64,000 nt of DNA. It comes from Dermanyssus gallinae (taxonomy: Eukaryota; Arthropoda; Arachnida; Mesostigmata; Dermanyssidae). The stretch lies in NCBI GenBank assembly GCA_003439945.1, contig QVRM01001421.1, forward strand, positions 124,001 through 188,000, read 5' to 3'. The notes under the pieces are model-generated. The model did no database searches. It had not been told where the DNA came from and worked only from the letters and a program-made list of their open reading frames with translations. Every line of letters begins with the position of its first letter. The stretch's first letter is position 1. Shown here piece by piece: positions 24,740 through 37,282 of the stretch. Position numbers and translations under genes: made by a program.

Positions 24740-25078
24740 CCCTGGGGGGCGTGTCGGAAATGCGCGGGGCAGAACTGATGATTAACTGGCTGGGCATCGA
24801 AGATGACGATGTTGTGGTTGTAGCTACTGCTGCTGATATCAAGGACTAGTCCGTTGCCCCATTACATATTTGCGGAACGGTTACTGACTTAACTTCATCA
24901 ACAAACTATCAGGTAAAAGCTCGATCCGTCATGATAGAATTGTCGTTGTGAGCAATATTTCACGAGACTCACGACACTTGAGACGTGAGCAGCGGTCGAT
25001 TCACTTGGAGTTTCAAACGACAAGAATCATCCCGAAAACGGCGCCATTGTTGAGTTTCGGGAGAATCTTTGCATAAGC

Positions 25079-26854
25079 AAATTCAGTGGACTTATATTTG
25101 CTATTTGCGGGACTGGACAAGCCGTTTTGGGCGGTTATGCACAACGACTAGTTATTCTATTCTACAGTTCGCATCGCGGGTATCAACGCTTTTGAGGATT
25201 TCAACCCATATGCAAAAATTATTTTTTTACAAATAATATTGTACGAGGTGGTGTATTCTTGCTTGTAATAGTATTTGCGTGTAACTAAAATTAGAACGAA
25301 CGTTAAGCAAATCACTGTTACCTGTAAGCGCATATCATATGAACCAGCTCTCTCTAATATATATATATATATATATATATACCTATACTAGCAAACAACT
25401 TTTGCAAATGCAGATATGCATGGGCGTGCACATTGAGACTCTATACCACATTCTAGCTGAGTTTAAGCTTTACGTGCAAAGATAGAGCGTTTGCCAAAAA
25501 AAACGTTAATTGAGCTTTATGTATAGGAAGCTCAATGTAAAACATATTGGCTAGTACCATTTAATGTGGTAGTTATGCAGATGTCTCTATGTATAGACGC
25601 TACTTCCTTTAAAAATAGGGATCTTGCAATCATCCTTAGTCTTAATCCGCACTTGGTGCAGGACGAAGTGGTACTTCATTAGGAGTTATTGGCATCTTTG
25701 TAGAAAACATTGCATTGCGAACAGACCCGGAGCCAAAGCTTTCGTTCGGTGGCTTGGAGTATTTAATCCTCCATGCAGAGTTATCGAATGTATGTGATGA
25801 TAATTGTATTTCATGACACAATCATTTGCAAAAAAATTAAGATATGCTTCCAATTGGTAGCCAAACCCGCGATGTTAGTACGTTAACTAAACTGGAAAAG
25901 CGTAGCATCCCTTACTATGCACCACTAGCTTTAATGTTTACAGTGTGCTCAGGTCAATCTTCCTGTTGGGAGTCACAGTTCAAATAGACACCGTTGGAAA
26001 TATTTCTATTCGGTGATTACCGATGCAGTTTAGTGTACTGTGGCCACACTCGAGTTCGCGCACACCGGGCTCCGCATATTGGTTCGCATAGATATCGGTT
26101 TGCATGAACAAGCTAAATATTACATTGGTACAGATTAGCCTAATTTGTGCGTGAATTATAACGGTGACTTTAGATGAGTAATATGGGTGGCGTTTCCTTC
26201 ATCCGATATCCAGTTAATTCCTTAAAGTTTGACTATAGCTTTTGTTTAGTTCATTTCGAAAGTTCGTAAGTGCAAAACCGTACAAGGAAATTATGAGTCT
26301 TCATAGCCCCTCGACGTGCATCGTATGGAAATATTTGTGTTATGAGTAGAACGTACGTGTTGAAAAATGTATGTTTTTTATCGATTGTCTCACCCGACAG
26401 TGCGCCCACCACCCTGCCCCGGTACACGGTAAAATTGTATCTTCCTAAAGTAAGTAATAAATGCTATTTTTCGAGAGAAGTGCTAATTAAGGTTTTTAAA
26501 TACTACATAAAACATGTTTTTGCTCATTTAGGACTGAATTTACATACTAAATAATTTTGCCGACGAGGACTCACGAAGTCCTCTTCATACCAATTCCTCA
26601 AGCTTCTTTTGACGTTACGGAACAGCCGCTGTAGTCGGAATTGTTTTGCTTGCCTATCCCTTGGGGCCATAGCCATGCGCTCATCACATGTATTTAGCAC
26701 GAGCTCGGTGGTTCATGTTCCCCGGCATCTCCAATTGTCTCGAACGTAAGCGGACAGAACAAATAGAATTCTTGATAGGACCCGTCCGTGTACATCCTGA
26801 GTTACCTTGTTCAGACTTGCTGGCCGCGTCATTATTTATTGTGTTCGCCGTCAG
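25079..26854. other. No supported gene
   Basis: AT-rich, with one (TA)n at 25359-25382. An acceptor/donor pair at 26401-26449 encloses an open 16-codon frame (APTTLPRYTVKLYLPK) whose phase does not fit the candidate exon at 26855. Confidence 0.4.
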
Positions 26855-26910
26855 CTGCTCTCACGGGAGACGGGATGATGCCTACCTTCGACGCATTAGT
26901 GCAGTCTCCG
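26855..26910 (+). CDS. Candidate micro-exon with a GDGMMPT peptide
   Basis: The acceptor follows attatttattgtgttcgccgtcag and the donor is CTCCG|gtatgt. The open frame gives ALTGDGMMPTFDALVQSP with codons mostly ending in G or C. The peptide is reminiscent of the GxSMxPT box of S26 signal peptidases and mitochondrial inner-membrane proteases, but the catalytic Ser position would be Gly. No neighbouring exon of such a protein was found, so the family link is speculative. Confidence 0.28.
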
Positions 26911-28811
26911 GTATGTAATCTTTTTTGTTCATTGCCTGTCAACCATGCACCGGTCGTGGGCCGACAAGTCCCCGTAGACCCGTTCAATTCGCTCGAATTT
27001 AAAGCTCATTATTTGCTTTTTAAAAACGATCCTGGCACACAACCTAAAATCGATTTTCGGATCAGAATTATTTTAGATCGAAATTATCTAATTTGACGCG
27101 ACACATTTTATACAAGATAATGATTATTGTTTACAATATTTTAGTACACGCTTGCATTTTCTAATGCAATTATACACTTGTACTTTACGGCTCCATAATT
27201 ATTTTACGGAAACACGATCACGAAATGGCGCTACTCAATAAAACATTTCACCGCTTTTTAATAAATCTAGGAAGCAAATCGGTCTGCTTAAGTAAACCGG
27301 AACCGGCAAGATATGAGATAGCTCACAATAAAAACACTAAGGTTGCACAAAGTACGCAAATCAGAACTCCTTTTGTCGCTGGGCCTGTATTCATGTTGGT
27401 ATTGACCAATTGTGATTGAAGCACATTTTGCACAGATATGTTTATGCTATTCCTTGTCTTCATAGTCTACAGGGGGAGATTTCCTCAATAGCAGCCTGCA
27501 GCCTTTAGCACTTATCCATGCCATCAGCACTTATCCATGCCATCAGCACTGTTATGTAGCTTAATTTATTATGCTCCATGTCCTAGTGGTCGCATTTCCA
27601 GTAGCTCTCCTCCGCCTGTCTTAAACGGTACCGAGAGGGACATTCGGCGGTGTCTCGCCTCGAACCGAGAGAGCGCGTCCAAGCCTCGCCATGCAGACGA
27701 AAATGGTGGGCCACACCATGCACCCACAAACGTGTGCACAGCTTGGCAGCTGAGACAAGGCGTCCGTGTCGTGGGACCCCGTAGTTGTGATTATGGGGGG
27801 AGGTCATAGACAGCCTCAAGCGGCACAGTTTTCTGTGCGCTATGTGTAGACCGACGTCCCGAGGCACGCCGCAGACGAACAGTACTTTCGTGTGAGCCCA
27901 GATGTGCTCGACGGAGATATCACGCAATTGAAGAAAACAGCCTATCAGGATACTGAAGGGCGTGGACTGCTGGAATGACTTGTTTCAGGTGTCCCTTCAA
28001 TGAAGGAAGCAGAACTCCATAATGTGATGGCGGCCCGGCCGACTCTCAACTCGCTCGATCGCCAGTCGCAATGCATGCCTACGTAGGTATGCGGCCATAC
28101 AGAGTAGTATACATCACGCAAATGCTTCTTAAGCCAGCATGGTCTTAGAATTTCATGCCGCTGGCATTTGAGACTGGCTGACCCAAACTTCTCTGCTATG
28201 TGTCCGAACAATCGAAAGCTGACGCCAGGGGACAAGCAAACGGGAAAGTTTCTTTGCCACCGTGTATCCATCGATGTTCGGCATTGAAACGTTGTTTAAG
28301 CACCGAGGTACAGTGGCGGAGCGTCAGGTTGGAGAAACCATGGTTGGAGACCAGACATTAGCGAGTTGGCTTAGAGTGTGCTGAGTGGATAAGCGTACCT
28401 GTTTGCAACGTTTCTCTGCTACCGGTTCGGACGGACAGATCCTGGCTGAGTGCCTCGCTCTCTAGCTTATTGGGTAGCACGCGACTCATACTTACTCAAA
28501 CATATGTCAGAATTACTAGCTAATCTGCAACTGTCGAACGTGTGACAGGTGATTACTTTCTGCGGTGGTTAAACATATATGAGCAGGGATTAGCCAATAT
28601 GATTCGTATTTTGCAGGCGAATAATGTCTGGTCCGCTACTGTATACTGCCTAACAGATATGACAGATACATTGCCGGAGAATGACTGGTTCTCCTCTTTG
28701 CCAGCGTTAGCGCGTAATAGCATCTTTCCTTCTCCGGCTGAATGAAAAATGGGTCAGGAAAAAATGACACTGTTATCACACGTATACTGAAAGCAATTTT
28801 AATTACATGAA
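26911..28811. other. No supported gene
   Basis: Mixed composition; holds the 19-bp duplication at 27506. Short frames on both strands have no recognisable domain or splice support. Confidence 0.45.
27506..27550 (+). repeat. Perfect 19-bp tandem duplication
   Basis: agcacttatccatgccatc occurs twice, then agcac. Confidence 0.9.
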
Positions 28812-29032
28812 CGATATTTGTGCATTACATGTATAGAAAGGCATATTATTTTTTATAATAGTTTATTTGTGTATTACGTGCATATTCATATATAGAGTAG
28901 ATTTGCTTATTGCCTGCATATTCATACATAAAATATACTTGGTCATTACATGCATATTAATTCATAAAATATGCTGGTGCATTAATTGCATATTCATACA
29001 TAAATTGTGCTTGTACACTACACGCATATATT
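28812..29032 (+). repeat. 36-bp minisatellite, about 6 units
   Basis: Unit close to gcatattcatacataaaa followed by tatacttgtgcattacat. Because the unit length is a multiple of three, one frame stays open (period CIFIHKIYLVIT), but this is translated repeat. Confidence 0.8.
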
Positions 29033-29399
29033 TTACACTCCGAGAGAGATAGAAAATTCGAAATATACTCTGTGCACAAGCATACAGAAATAAACTAGGC
29101 GCAACGTACGCATTACGAGCGTTAAAAAAAAGCTATTTATCAGAACCGGCAGGTGCATAACTCGTACTCCTCGTGAAACGTTGCGTTTGAACATACCAGG
29201 TAGTGATAATCTAGCTATCCTGCAGAGGTGTGCCAAGTACCATGCAGTAGAGTGCACAGCGCTGGGCCGAAAATCGTTGCACTACTTCTCTCGTCGGAAG
29301 CATGAAGAAGATAGAGCTTCATGAAGATACATTTGAAATGTATCTTATACTCAAATTGAGTGAAATAAACATAATTGTAATTGTAAAAACAAGCTATAA

Positions 29400-30775
29400 A
29401 CCTGATCCTTCAGAACATCCGGGGGAGTCTCGAAGAAGGCGCCGAAACTTGGTCATAACGATTCGGTACAGTAACCCTCACACGTCTCTCTCGACGTCCT
29501 CTATTAGCTGTTTCCACGCTTGTGTATTACTCTTCCAGTTAAGCCAGAAGAAAACGGGAGGATACCGACCCATAGCCGTTGTCTGCACTCTGCGTAGACC
29601 GGACACAAAGACCCTCTTCCTTCGGGCTAATGTAAAATCTACCTGCAGCCGCGGCAGATGGGATAAGCTACTGATAATGGGGCGGAAATAATGGCACATA
29701 CAGCTCGCGCCTTTCTTAGAAGCTTCGAGATATAATTCCTTATAAATATAGAATCCAAAAATGCGTTTAACTTAAACAAACGAGGGTACCTTCTGACAGA
29801 GGTTTCCAAGCATGCCCCGGCCCTTTATCCAATGATGCACCAGGCATATAGTATGCCGACTATTATGATGATCGGTGAGGTTGAAATCAGATTATCAGCC
29901 GGTTGTCAGCAAGGAGATGTAGCGGCCCTTCTTGCGTTTAGCCTGCTTCTGCATCAGTACGTCAAGCAGGTGACATCCGGAGTCCCTCTGGTCTACCTCG
30001 GCGATGGAGCCCTTTTAACCAACGATAGTTCGGTGTTACTCAAAAACATCGTGTATCTTAGAGCGTTTGAACAATGGAGCGCGCTGCAGCTTAACCTATC
30101 AAAATGCAAGCTATCCTTACAGAGTTTCAAAGACGAAAAGAGCAGATTTAACAGCAACCTCCGGCATTTCTGTAACGGATCGGTGTGAACGGGACCCGCT
30201 GGGTAAGGCGATGTTCCCCAACATGATTGACCCGGTACTGGCCAAGAAGGGAGAACAACCCTTTCGGCTTCACCAGCAGCTAGATCATCTCGGGAGACAC
30301 CAAGCCTACTAGCAAAGAGTCCTGTACGTACTACGGACCTCATCTGCCTTTCTTCTGCTGTCAGAAACTTCGGACCTCGACGACCAGGTAAGGAGAGCCT
30401 TGGAAAACATTCTTGAGCCGACACTCGATGATAAGGCAGGAACCCAGGCGAGCCTACCGATCCGGCTAGGTGGAACGGGCATTTGCTCGGCCACATACCT
30501 TGCCTTGTCCGCTTTCGCTACCTCGACGCCGCATAGCTGCGCCTCTGCAGTGGCCGCTACTGCCAGCGGGCACGTCAGTCACCAAGAAGACGCCCCCGTC
30601 CTTCTGAGGAACAGGTCATTATGCAGAAAGGGCGGAACCAAATCGCCACTCAGGCTACTCACTCAACTCTTCTGTTGGCCTGCGAGTTAAATGTAGACGG
30701 CATAGGACTGAAAACGGTTTCATGCGCCGCCGGAGCGTGGCTTGACGTGTTTCCGTTCGAGCTAGTTTTAAAGGT
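29400..30775 (+). mobile_element. Decayed LINE, QQGD-type reverse transcriptase
   Basis: Plus-strand order: KKTGGYRPIAVVCTLRR, a broken NAFN region near 29750, HQAYSMPTIMMIGEVEI, GCQQGDVAALLAFSLLLH, VPLVYLGDGALL (catalytic Y-x-D-D changed to YLGD), QLNLSKCKLSL, FRLHQQLDHLGRHQAY, then TQASLPIRLGGTGICSA and LNVDGIGLKTVSCAAG. This is the LINE group with GxQQGDPLGP in place of GVPQGS, so a different family from the R1-like one at 58-61 kb. Frameshifts and stops throughout. A short (ATT)n follows at 30826. Confidence 0.85.
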
Positions 30776-30825
30776 AATTGTATTACATGTGCATGTTAAC
30801 AATAATAATACATCCTTGTTCCAAT

Positions 30826-30852
30826 TTATTATTATTATTATTATTATTATTG
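30826..30852 (+). repeat. (ATT)n array
   Basis: Nine units, 50 bp beyond the end of the LINE relic at 29.4-30.8 kb. Confidence 0.85.
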
Positions 30853-31119
30853 GTTGTAATGGCGTTCGGTTTCGAGTCATCTGGGGTAAAGATGCACACA
30901 AACTGAGCTTACAAAGAAGCTATTTAAGGCCACAGCGGAGCAAAGTTTGACCGCGTCGCTTCGTTGGAATAATACAAACAATACTGTAAATTGTATATAA
31001 TGAATATATTTGTACTTGTGGTCCCTGAATATATTTATAATACAATTTTGTTCCAAACTATACATAGAGAGAGAGAAAGAGCGAGAGAGAGACATATATG
31101 ATATAAACGCAGTACTCAC

Positions 31120-31372
31120 CCGCCAATTGGGTAGTTGATGTTTGCAATTGTTGCGGGCGTTGTTGTTGCTGCTGCTGAGAGGAGTGTTGGTCCCTGGTGT
31201 TGTTGCTGCTGCTGTTGCTGCAGACGTTGGCCGATTGTGTTGATTGATGTGGCTGATGTCTCTCCGATGTGGGCGATGCCGTGACGGAGGTTCCAGTGAG
31301 GTGTGGAATGATGAAGCTGCATTGACTCTGATGGTGCGGAAGCTGGTGGTGTATGCACAACGAGCTCGTCTC
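31120..31372 (-). CDS. Exon B of the same Gln/His-rich protein gene
   Basis: The acceptor ends in gattgatcggtgcag and the donor is GCGG|gtgagtact. Exon A leaves at phase 0, and in that frame this exon is open for its full 253 bases. It encodes a Ser/Thr/His/Gln-rich segment starting ETSSLCIHHQLPHHQ, with a short Asn/Ser run, QQQQQQRPQQ, and a final partial codon (one base, G). That base plus the first two of exon C makes an Asp codon, so the phase also fits downstream. A second frame is open too (it would start GDELVVHTPPASAP) but does not fit the phase of either neighbour. Low complexity, no recognisable domain. Confidence 0.65.
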
Positions 31373-31805
31373 CTGCACCGATCAATCGACAACACCGCGT
31401 ATCCGATAAACAACGGCAACAGATCAAAACACAGAAAACGGTGACGCAAAGCCAACAACAACAATGGTAGCACCTCTAACTACACGTTATCAACAGCAGG
31501 CGGCGCGCCACAATAATAAGAACCCGAACCACCACAATAGCATGTAACAAATTACAAATACTAAACATTTGTTAGCCATCAACGCGATTCACGGTAATTG
31601 TCTTCAGTGAAATGTAATCTCATCTTTAACGGTCATCATCAAACGCACACATCTGTTGTCAGCTGACTGTTCTGTTTAGTTCTGTTAGTCGTAAGTCTTC
31701 TGTGCATATATAATTAAATGATCCGTCCGTCCGGCGTCATGGCAGTACCCGCGACAGGTGACGACGATTGCATAGTCGGTTCCGTCAGCTAGACATGTCC
31801 TTCCG

Positions 31806-31985
31806 CCCGTTGGTGGCGTGGTGGCTTAAGTCTGCGCCTCGCAATTGGAGGAGACACTAGATAGGTGCGCGGGTTCGAGCCCCACCGTTGCACCACACTT
31901 GTATTTATGGGGGCCCGTCTATGAAGCAATGTGAAAAACAGTTCCGTGGACGTTAAGTCTTGGCCGAGAGTCAGCCCGAAAACTT
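31806..31985 (+). mobile_element. tRNA-derived SINE, copy 2
   Basis: Same family; A-box tggcttaagtctgcg, B-box GGTTCGAGCCCC, tail gtcagcccgaaaacttt. Perfect 16-bp duplication TAGACATGTCCTTCCG at 31790-31805 and 31986-32001. Lies in the intron between exons A and B. Confidence 0.92.
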
Positions 31986-32287
31986 TAGACATGTCCTTCC
32001 GACACGCGGAGGACCTTTACATATATTTTGACGATCCTGTTGCGACGACTAAGCTTCTCAATTAGCCCAGTAATAAGCCCCCACCGCATATGATGTTTCT
32101 TGTAGGGCTTGATGGCAATCAAATAATGGTGTTGTTGTTGCCTTTGTTGTTGCTGTCATGGCCGTTATTGTTGATTGTTGCAAAACGACGTGTTCTGTCG
32201 GTACTGCGGACTTGACAAATTACTAATACTACTACTACTACTACTACCACTACTACTACTACTGCATTACTACGAGAACTTCCGCAG

Positions 32288-32350
32288 GTGCAAAAGCAGC
32301 TGCTGCTGCCGCCGGCAGATTATGCATACGCTATGTCGACCCTGCCCGAA
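32288..32350 (+). CDS. Candidate 63-bp symmetrical exon
   Basis: The acceptor is acttccgcag and the donor is CCGAA|gtaagc. It is 21 codons at phase 0 on both sides, VQKQLLLPPADYAYAMSTLPE without its last residue being in doubt, and nearly all codons end in G or C against an AT-rich background. The pyrimidine tract is weak, and the exon would lie on the strand opposite the Gln/His-rich gene, inside its intron. Confidence 0.3.
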
Positions 32351-32931
32351 GTAAGCACGAAAATTGCATCTTGCTATCGCATACTATGTATAGAGAGGCG
32401 GGTTGTTTTTGTCGTCGTTGTTGTCGTCACCGTGTCGCTCGTCTTCATCTCACCATCTTGTCGGCGACTGATCGTGCTCATCTTGCATCATGATTGCATC
32501 GATCAGACCCAAAATGTCCACCATGCTTCGAGGGACAACTCCCTGGTCCCAACATGCATCGATAAGCTGGCAAATGTCCCACCACCCGCAGAAGCCGTCA
32601 ATGTCATCGACGTACGTCGTTACTACGGACTGTTGTTATCCGTCGTCCTCCTACTGAGCGTTTTGGATAATCCTTAGTATCCGACGAGGTTATTGCGCGG
32701 TATGTGAGCGCAAACGAATAGTTTGCAATTACGTCTGCACCACCGTTCTCTCAGTTTTCCATTTTGCTCCCTCTCTCTGTCGCACTTTTGTGCATTGTTA
32801 GAGTTGATCCTCGCAAACCACCGAAAAGTTCAGCGGAAAAGTTGCTTATTCTCTCGAAGGCTCCCAAATCACACGTGTGAACCATCTGTCTTACTTGCGT
32901 GGTAGTAGGTCTACCTGCTTGGTTCGCTTTC

Positions 32932-32954
32932 CGAGGTACATACAAGAGAGTCGT

Positions 32955-32991
<37 letters not shown>

Positions 32992-33022
32992 TCTCCGAGG
33001 TACATACAAGAGAGTCGTTATG

Positions 33023-33058
<36 letters not shown>

Positions 33059-33060
33059 CA
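32932..33060 (+). repeat. Tandem 64-bp unit with (TA)n, then (GA)n
   Basis: ccgaggtacatacaagagag plus tcgttatg and TA repeats occurs twice (32932 and 32996), followed by a GA array. Confidence 0.9.
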
Positions 33061-33455
33061 GAGAATATTTTATTTTTTTAGAACGGACTTTGCTGTGCTT
33101 ACTTGTTGTGGTTACCGTCAGGCTCTAATATGTTCTGGGCCGCTTCCGTATTTATTGACTGTTGTTGTATTGATTGTATTGTGTGCACTGGTAATGGCAA
33201 TAAGGATTTGTTGTATCGATTTTCGAAGAAATGCTAAGCCGTTAACAACCGAGCAAACAAATCCAAAATCATCCCACGTTAAAAGCTCTTGTTGCCACTG
33301 TTACACTATTTGAGCAGCAATGCTCCACCGAAATTGTCTACCTAGAAAACTCGAGCTCTGTAATAGGTCGATAGGCCAGTCAACAATCGTTAATTGTTGC
33401 GACACATGAAAGCGACAACGGCCGAGTGTTGCTCGCAAGAGCTGGACGAAGTCTC

Positions 33456-33456
33456 C

Positions 33457-33536
<80 letters not shown>
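33456..33536 (+). repeat. (TA)n array
   Basis: About 80 bp, one CA interruption. Confidence 0.95.
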
Positions 33537-33538
<2 letters not shown>

Positions 33539-36500
33539 GCTGATAGAGAGCAGAAAAGCATAACGGCCCTGATTTTGCAACCCCGCAAGAGATACCAAAT
33601 GTCGTTGAGCGTTATTTAATTATAGACAAAACCGTAACCGTAGGACGATTGTTGTGCGAATAGTATACTATTTTTTTACTTGTTTTATTTCTTTGTTTCG
33701 GTATGCACACACAGCAAGCCAGCATGGAACTAGAGCAGGCGTGGCCCCTGTGTGAAGAACGAGTTGATCTTCACTACGACACTGATGAATCTGAGACAAC
33801 TTTGCAAATCTCTTTAGCCATAGTGCTGATAATTTGCATTTGCCTACCAAAAGGGTAAGCTTCAAAACGAAATGCCTCTAAGACGAGTTTATGCGACGCT
33901 TTTAACACGGCGTATACAAGGTAAACCCCGTTGTGCCCCCAAGCCGTTCGAGGTCTTGACCCCCCCCCCCCCTAACTAGGTACTGCGTTGTCTAACAGCG
34001 TCAGCTTGATAGGACAAATGGAGTCGGCTCAACACTGTTATACAACCACGGTGCAGAAGACGATGGAAAGCGACCGACGCGGGATTGATTTGTGCAAGAA
34101 ATGACGGCATCGCCCAGTCAGCTGTCTAAGTTATCAGCCAAGCGACCCACACGCTCAGCGAAAGCTATTTTACCAGAATAATTACTCGAACAAAAATCCA
34201 ACCAAGGCCGTTGAATGTGTGTGATAGCGAGAGGGTCGAGAAGCTTTTGAGGTGTTAAACTCTAAAGTTATGCGTCTACTGGGTAGCTGTTTTGATTCAT
34301 TGCCAGTGAAAAGCTCTTTCTTCACGAAGAAAGACCAGCCGTTACCACAGAACACGCGGGATATCACAACGTTTCATTAGCAACACATGCTCGAACAACG
34401 CGTGAAGCGACAAGGTCGCTTCTAGAGCCATTAGCAAGACCCCAACCAAGACCGGATTCGTGTACGTACAGGGTCGTCCGGGACTAACACACGCTGTGTG
34501 AGGGTAACCTGGAGGATCAACCAGCAACAACACTATGGAACTAACAGGAGTCCAATCAAACCAGATTACGCACATTCTTCGGCCAACTCATAAACGGAGT
34601 GAACACTACTAAAGCCATTTGGATAGAATTTAGATGGAACTGACTGTTCTCGGCGTCTATTTCCTAGGCCATTTTTAGCTGGGATTGATATTATTCTTAT
34701 GCATGCAGAGACGTCGGCCACTTGCAAAATGCATGTATTGGATTGTATGTTGCGATATGTCCCGCTAGAAGCTTTAGGCTTTAGGATCGTCTAAGAGCCA
34801 ACATAGCTTACGCGTATGAAATGCTAAACCAATAGACTAAACGTGTGTGGTATAAAGAGGTTAATTAATGTGTCCGAGCTAGTTGATTAGATAGTATTGT
34901 TCTAAGCTAATTGGAAAACAAACCCCTTGCTTCGTTTTTTTCGACTAGATCCACTTCAACGCTGCCGACACCAAGGGCCGATTGGATCGACCTGATAATG
35001 AGAGGACATTAGGTCTGACAGATAACCTCCGAGATGTTAGCTTTTGAATGTAAAAAATTCGCCTTGAGAACGAGCCGACCTCACCCAACAGGAATCAACG
35101 TAAACCACGTGGGCATCTCTAGCGGGCGCTTACGCCGTCATCCACCAAAAAGAAGTACTTTCGCCACGAATTACAAACGGTACTAGTTGCCGCGTTTCCC
35201 TGTCGACCCGTTATAACGTCAAGTATAATAGACCTGCCGTCACAACCTTGGCGGACAAATGAACGATCGGCCGCAAAAAGGCCAGTCTTGGATCCTATGA
35301 CGCTAATATTACATCACAGTGGAGCGTCCATAAACACCGCATACAGACAAAATGCAGTGCGGCTACAAAATGACGAGGGGAAATTAACAACTGCTCCCAC
35401 TTTAGCGAAACGTCTGTAGCGATGATGACAACGACTCCGGCCTCCGAACTCTACCAAGATAGTTCGCGATATGGGCCAAAGAAGATTTCACATGCCAACC
35501 CGAACTCACCAGCGCTCATGTATTTTCAACAAACGAGCAAAGTGGCGAGGTTTGTTGATTGTCTATCGTCGCCCTGTGTGTTGACAATCATGCTCAAGGG
35601 TAAAAAACCTTTTACAATCCAATAGCCTCAACTTTATAGGGTATTGGCTTCTTTGTTATCTAGAGTACAAGGAACCAACTTCAAAATAACAGCATGATTT
35701 CAATGCACGGTAGAAGCACACACACACACCTTGTTGCATCCGCATCTTCAAGGAGACTAAGAAGACACTGGCATGACGAGGTCATTTGCCTGCGCTGTTT
35801 TCGCACATCTCAAAGCCGCTTTCAGCTCACACAACAAGAACGTTAGTGCTATATGCTTTCATGCCTCATTCGGATTGCTTAGCGCGATACTTAACGTGTC
35901 GTGATGTATGGAATAGCCAAATTTCCGGATGGAAATAAACGACTGCCTTTGCTCAAGCCGGTCAATTAAGCCCGCGCATCTTCATTCCCTCCACTGCAAT
36001 ACGATCTGCTACGACCCGTCTGCTCACACCAACCGCTATTCAAGCGTCAATGTTCTGTTTTATGCCAACGGTCTCTATGTCTATAGCACTAATCGTTTTC
36101 ATATTCAGCACGCATTCGTATCGGTGGCTTAGTACTTAGTATATTCGTAGTGGGTTAGCGAGTCATTGCCCCAAATGGCCCCAAGGCAACGAGCTTTCCT
36201 AATGGAGAACATACTTACTTCCTCAGCTGACGAATTTCGTTCGACGAAAGCAATGCGCTAACGTATGCTAACTAAAAGGCCGTAACGCACGCCAACAAAC
36301 TGAAAAGCATACCTCGAACTAACTTTCTCTTCTATAGGCAAGTCTGAGCTTCGGGGAAACGAGTAAGGGAAAGCCTACGAAGGCCAAATTCGTACAACGT
36401 AATCGACGAATTAACTGTAGTTAAGCAATGTCTGACTCTCGTCGACATGGCGAAACGTACGCATGACCTTGGATTCGTCTAGCACAACGTAACGGAGGCA

Positions 36501-37006
36501 ACCTTAGCCACATTTGATAAAGTGCAGGCAACGTCAAAGCCATAGCAACAAATCCATTAAGGGCTGTACATGCCGAAAAGGCAGATACGCAGACGCGGCT
36601 TTCGATTCGTGGCCTATTACACAGCAAGCATTTGTAAACTTGATGATTAGTGCATTTTTAGGAATTACAACTTCGATCCGAAACGTACCAAATGCTAGTC
36701 ATTGTGAAATGTTACACTAGCATGTGTTATGTTACTAGCGCGCCTGGAAACCGCATTTTATTGTGTATTGGCGTATAACGTAAACACTATGTCTCCTGTG
36801 CTACATATACGGTGCGATGCAGCCTGCTCAATGTAGCGTGAAAATAAATGATGATGGCATGTACCTGCCTATGCATACAAACTTACTAGCTTAGGATCCC
36901 GTCCTCTATCGGGCGCTAATGAACCCAGTCACAATGCGGTCATAGATCAATTATTTCCTCCGTATTCGGATGTGGTTTAGTGTGCCTTTCTCTCTCTCTC
37001 GCTCTA

Positions 37007-37113
37007 TATATATATATATATATAATATTAAAAAACGGTATATATATATACATAAAGCATTATATATGTTTTATGTATAAAACATTTGTGTGTATATATA
37101 TATATATATATAT

Positions 37114-37158
<45 letters not shown>

Positions 37159-37248
37159 TTATATATATGTACAAGCAACTTTTGTACACCCGCTAGAGGA
37201 GGCAAACACCTGATAATATCATTATTTTTTCCACTGGAGGTAGGCGAG

Positions 37249-37280
<32 letters not shown>
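37007..37280 (+). repeat. Cluster of (TA)n arrays
   Basis: Four TA arrays separated by short unique pieces; two pieces share a tttta(t)gtataa-like motif. Confidence 0.9.

Positions 37281-37282
<2 letters not shown>

Larger units (their letters stand above)
22932..25078 (-). mobile_element. Decayed BEL/Pao LTR retrotransposon
   Basis: Gag, protease, RT and integrase fragments lie in order on the minus strand (listed below). At the 5' side, TGTTGAGTTTCGGG occurs at 25051 next to a primer-binding-like sequence (minus strand tggcgccgttttcgg, one base after the LTR end); the same LTR-end sequence recurs at 22932. Beyond about 28 bases the two copies differ, so the LTRs are truncated or old. RNase H and most of integrase are missing. 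Confidence 0.75.
14703..31119 (-). other. Putative 16-kb intron between exons B and C
   Basis: Inferred from the phase-compatible exons on each side. It starts next to exon C with a CAA/GTT repeat (14711-14797) and contains (TA)n arrays, one SINE, the palindromic element at 21.5 kb, the BEL/Pao relic and the LINE relic at 29.4-30.8 kb. A GC-rich part at 17.7-18.55 kb is listed separately. Nothing was recognised in 15.06-15.9, 16.1-17.5, 18.6-19.4, 19.7-21.4 or 25.1-26.4 kb. Confidence 0.45.

Noticed and set aside
27583..28271. Minus-strand frames over 100 codons
   Set aside because: No family resemblance, overlapping frames equally open, no splice signals.
31806..31890. tRNA gene
   Set aside because: A and B boxes are present, but no tRNA cloverleaf can be drawn with confidence, and the unit with its tail and duplication is a SINE.
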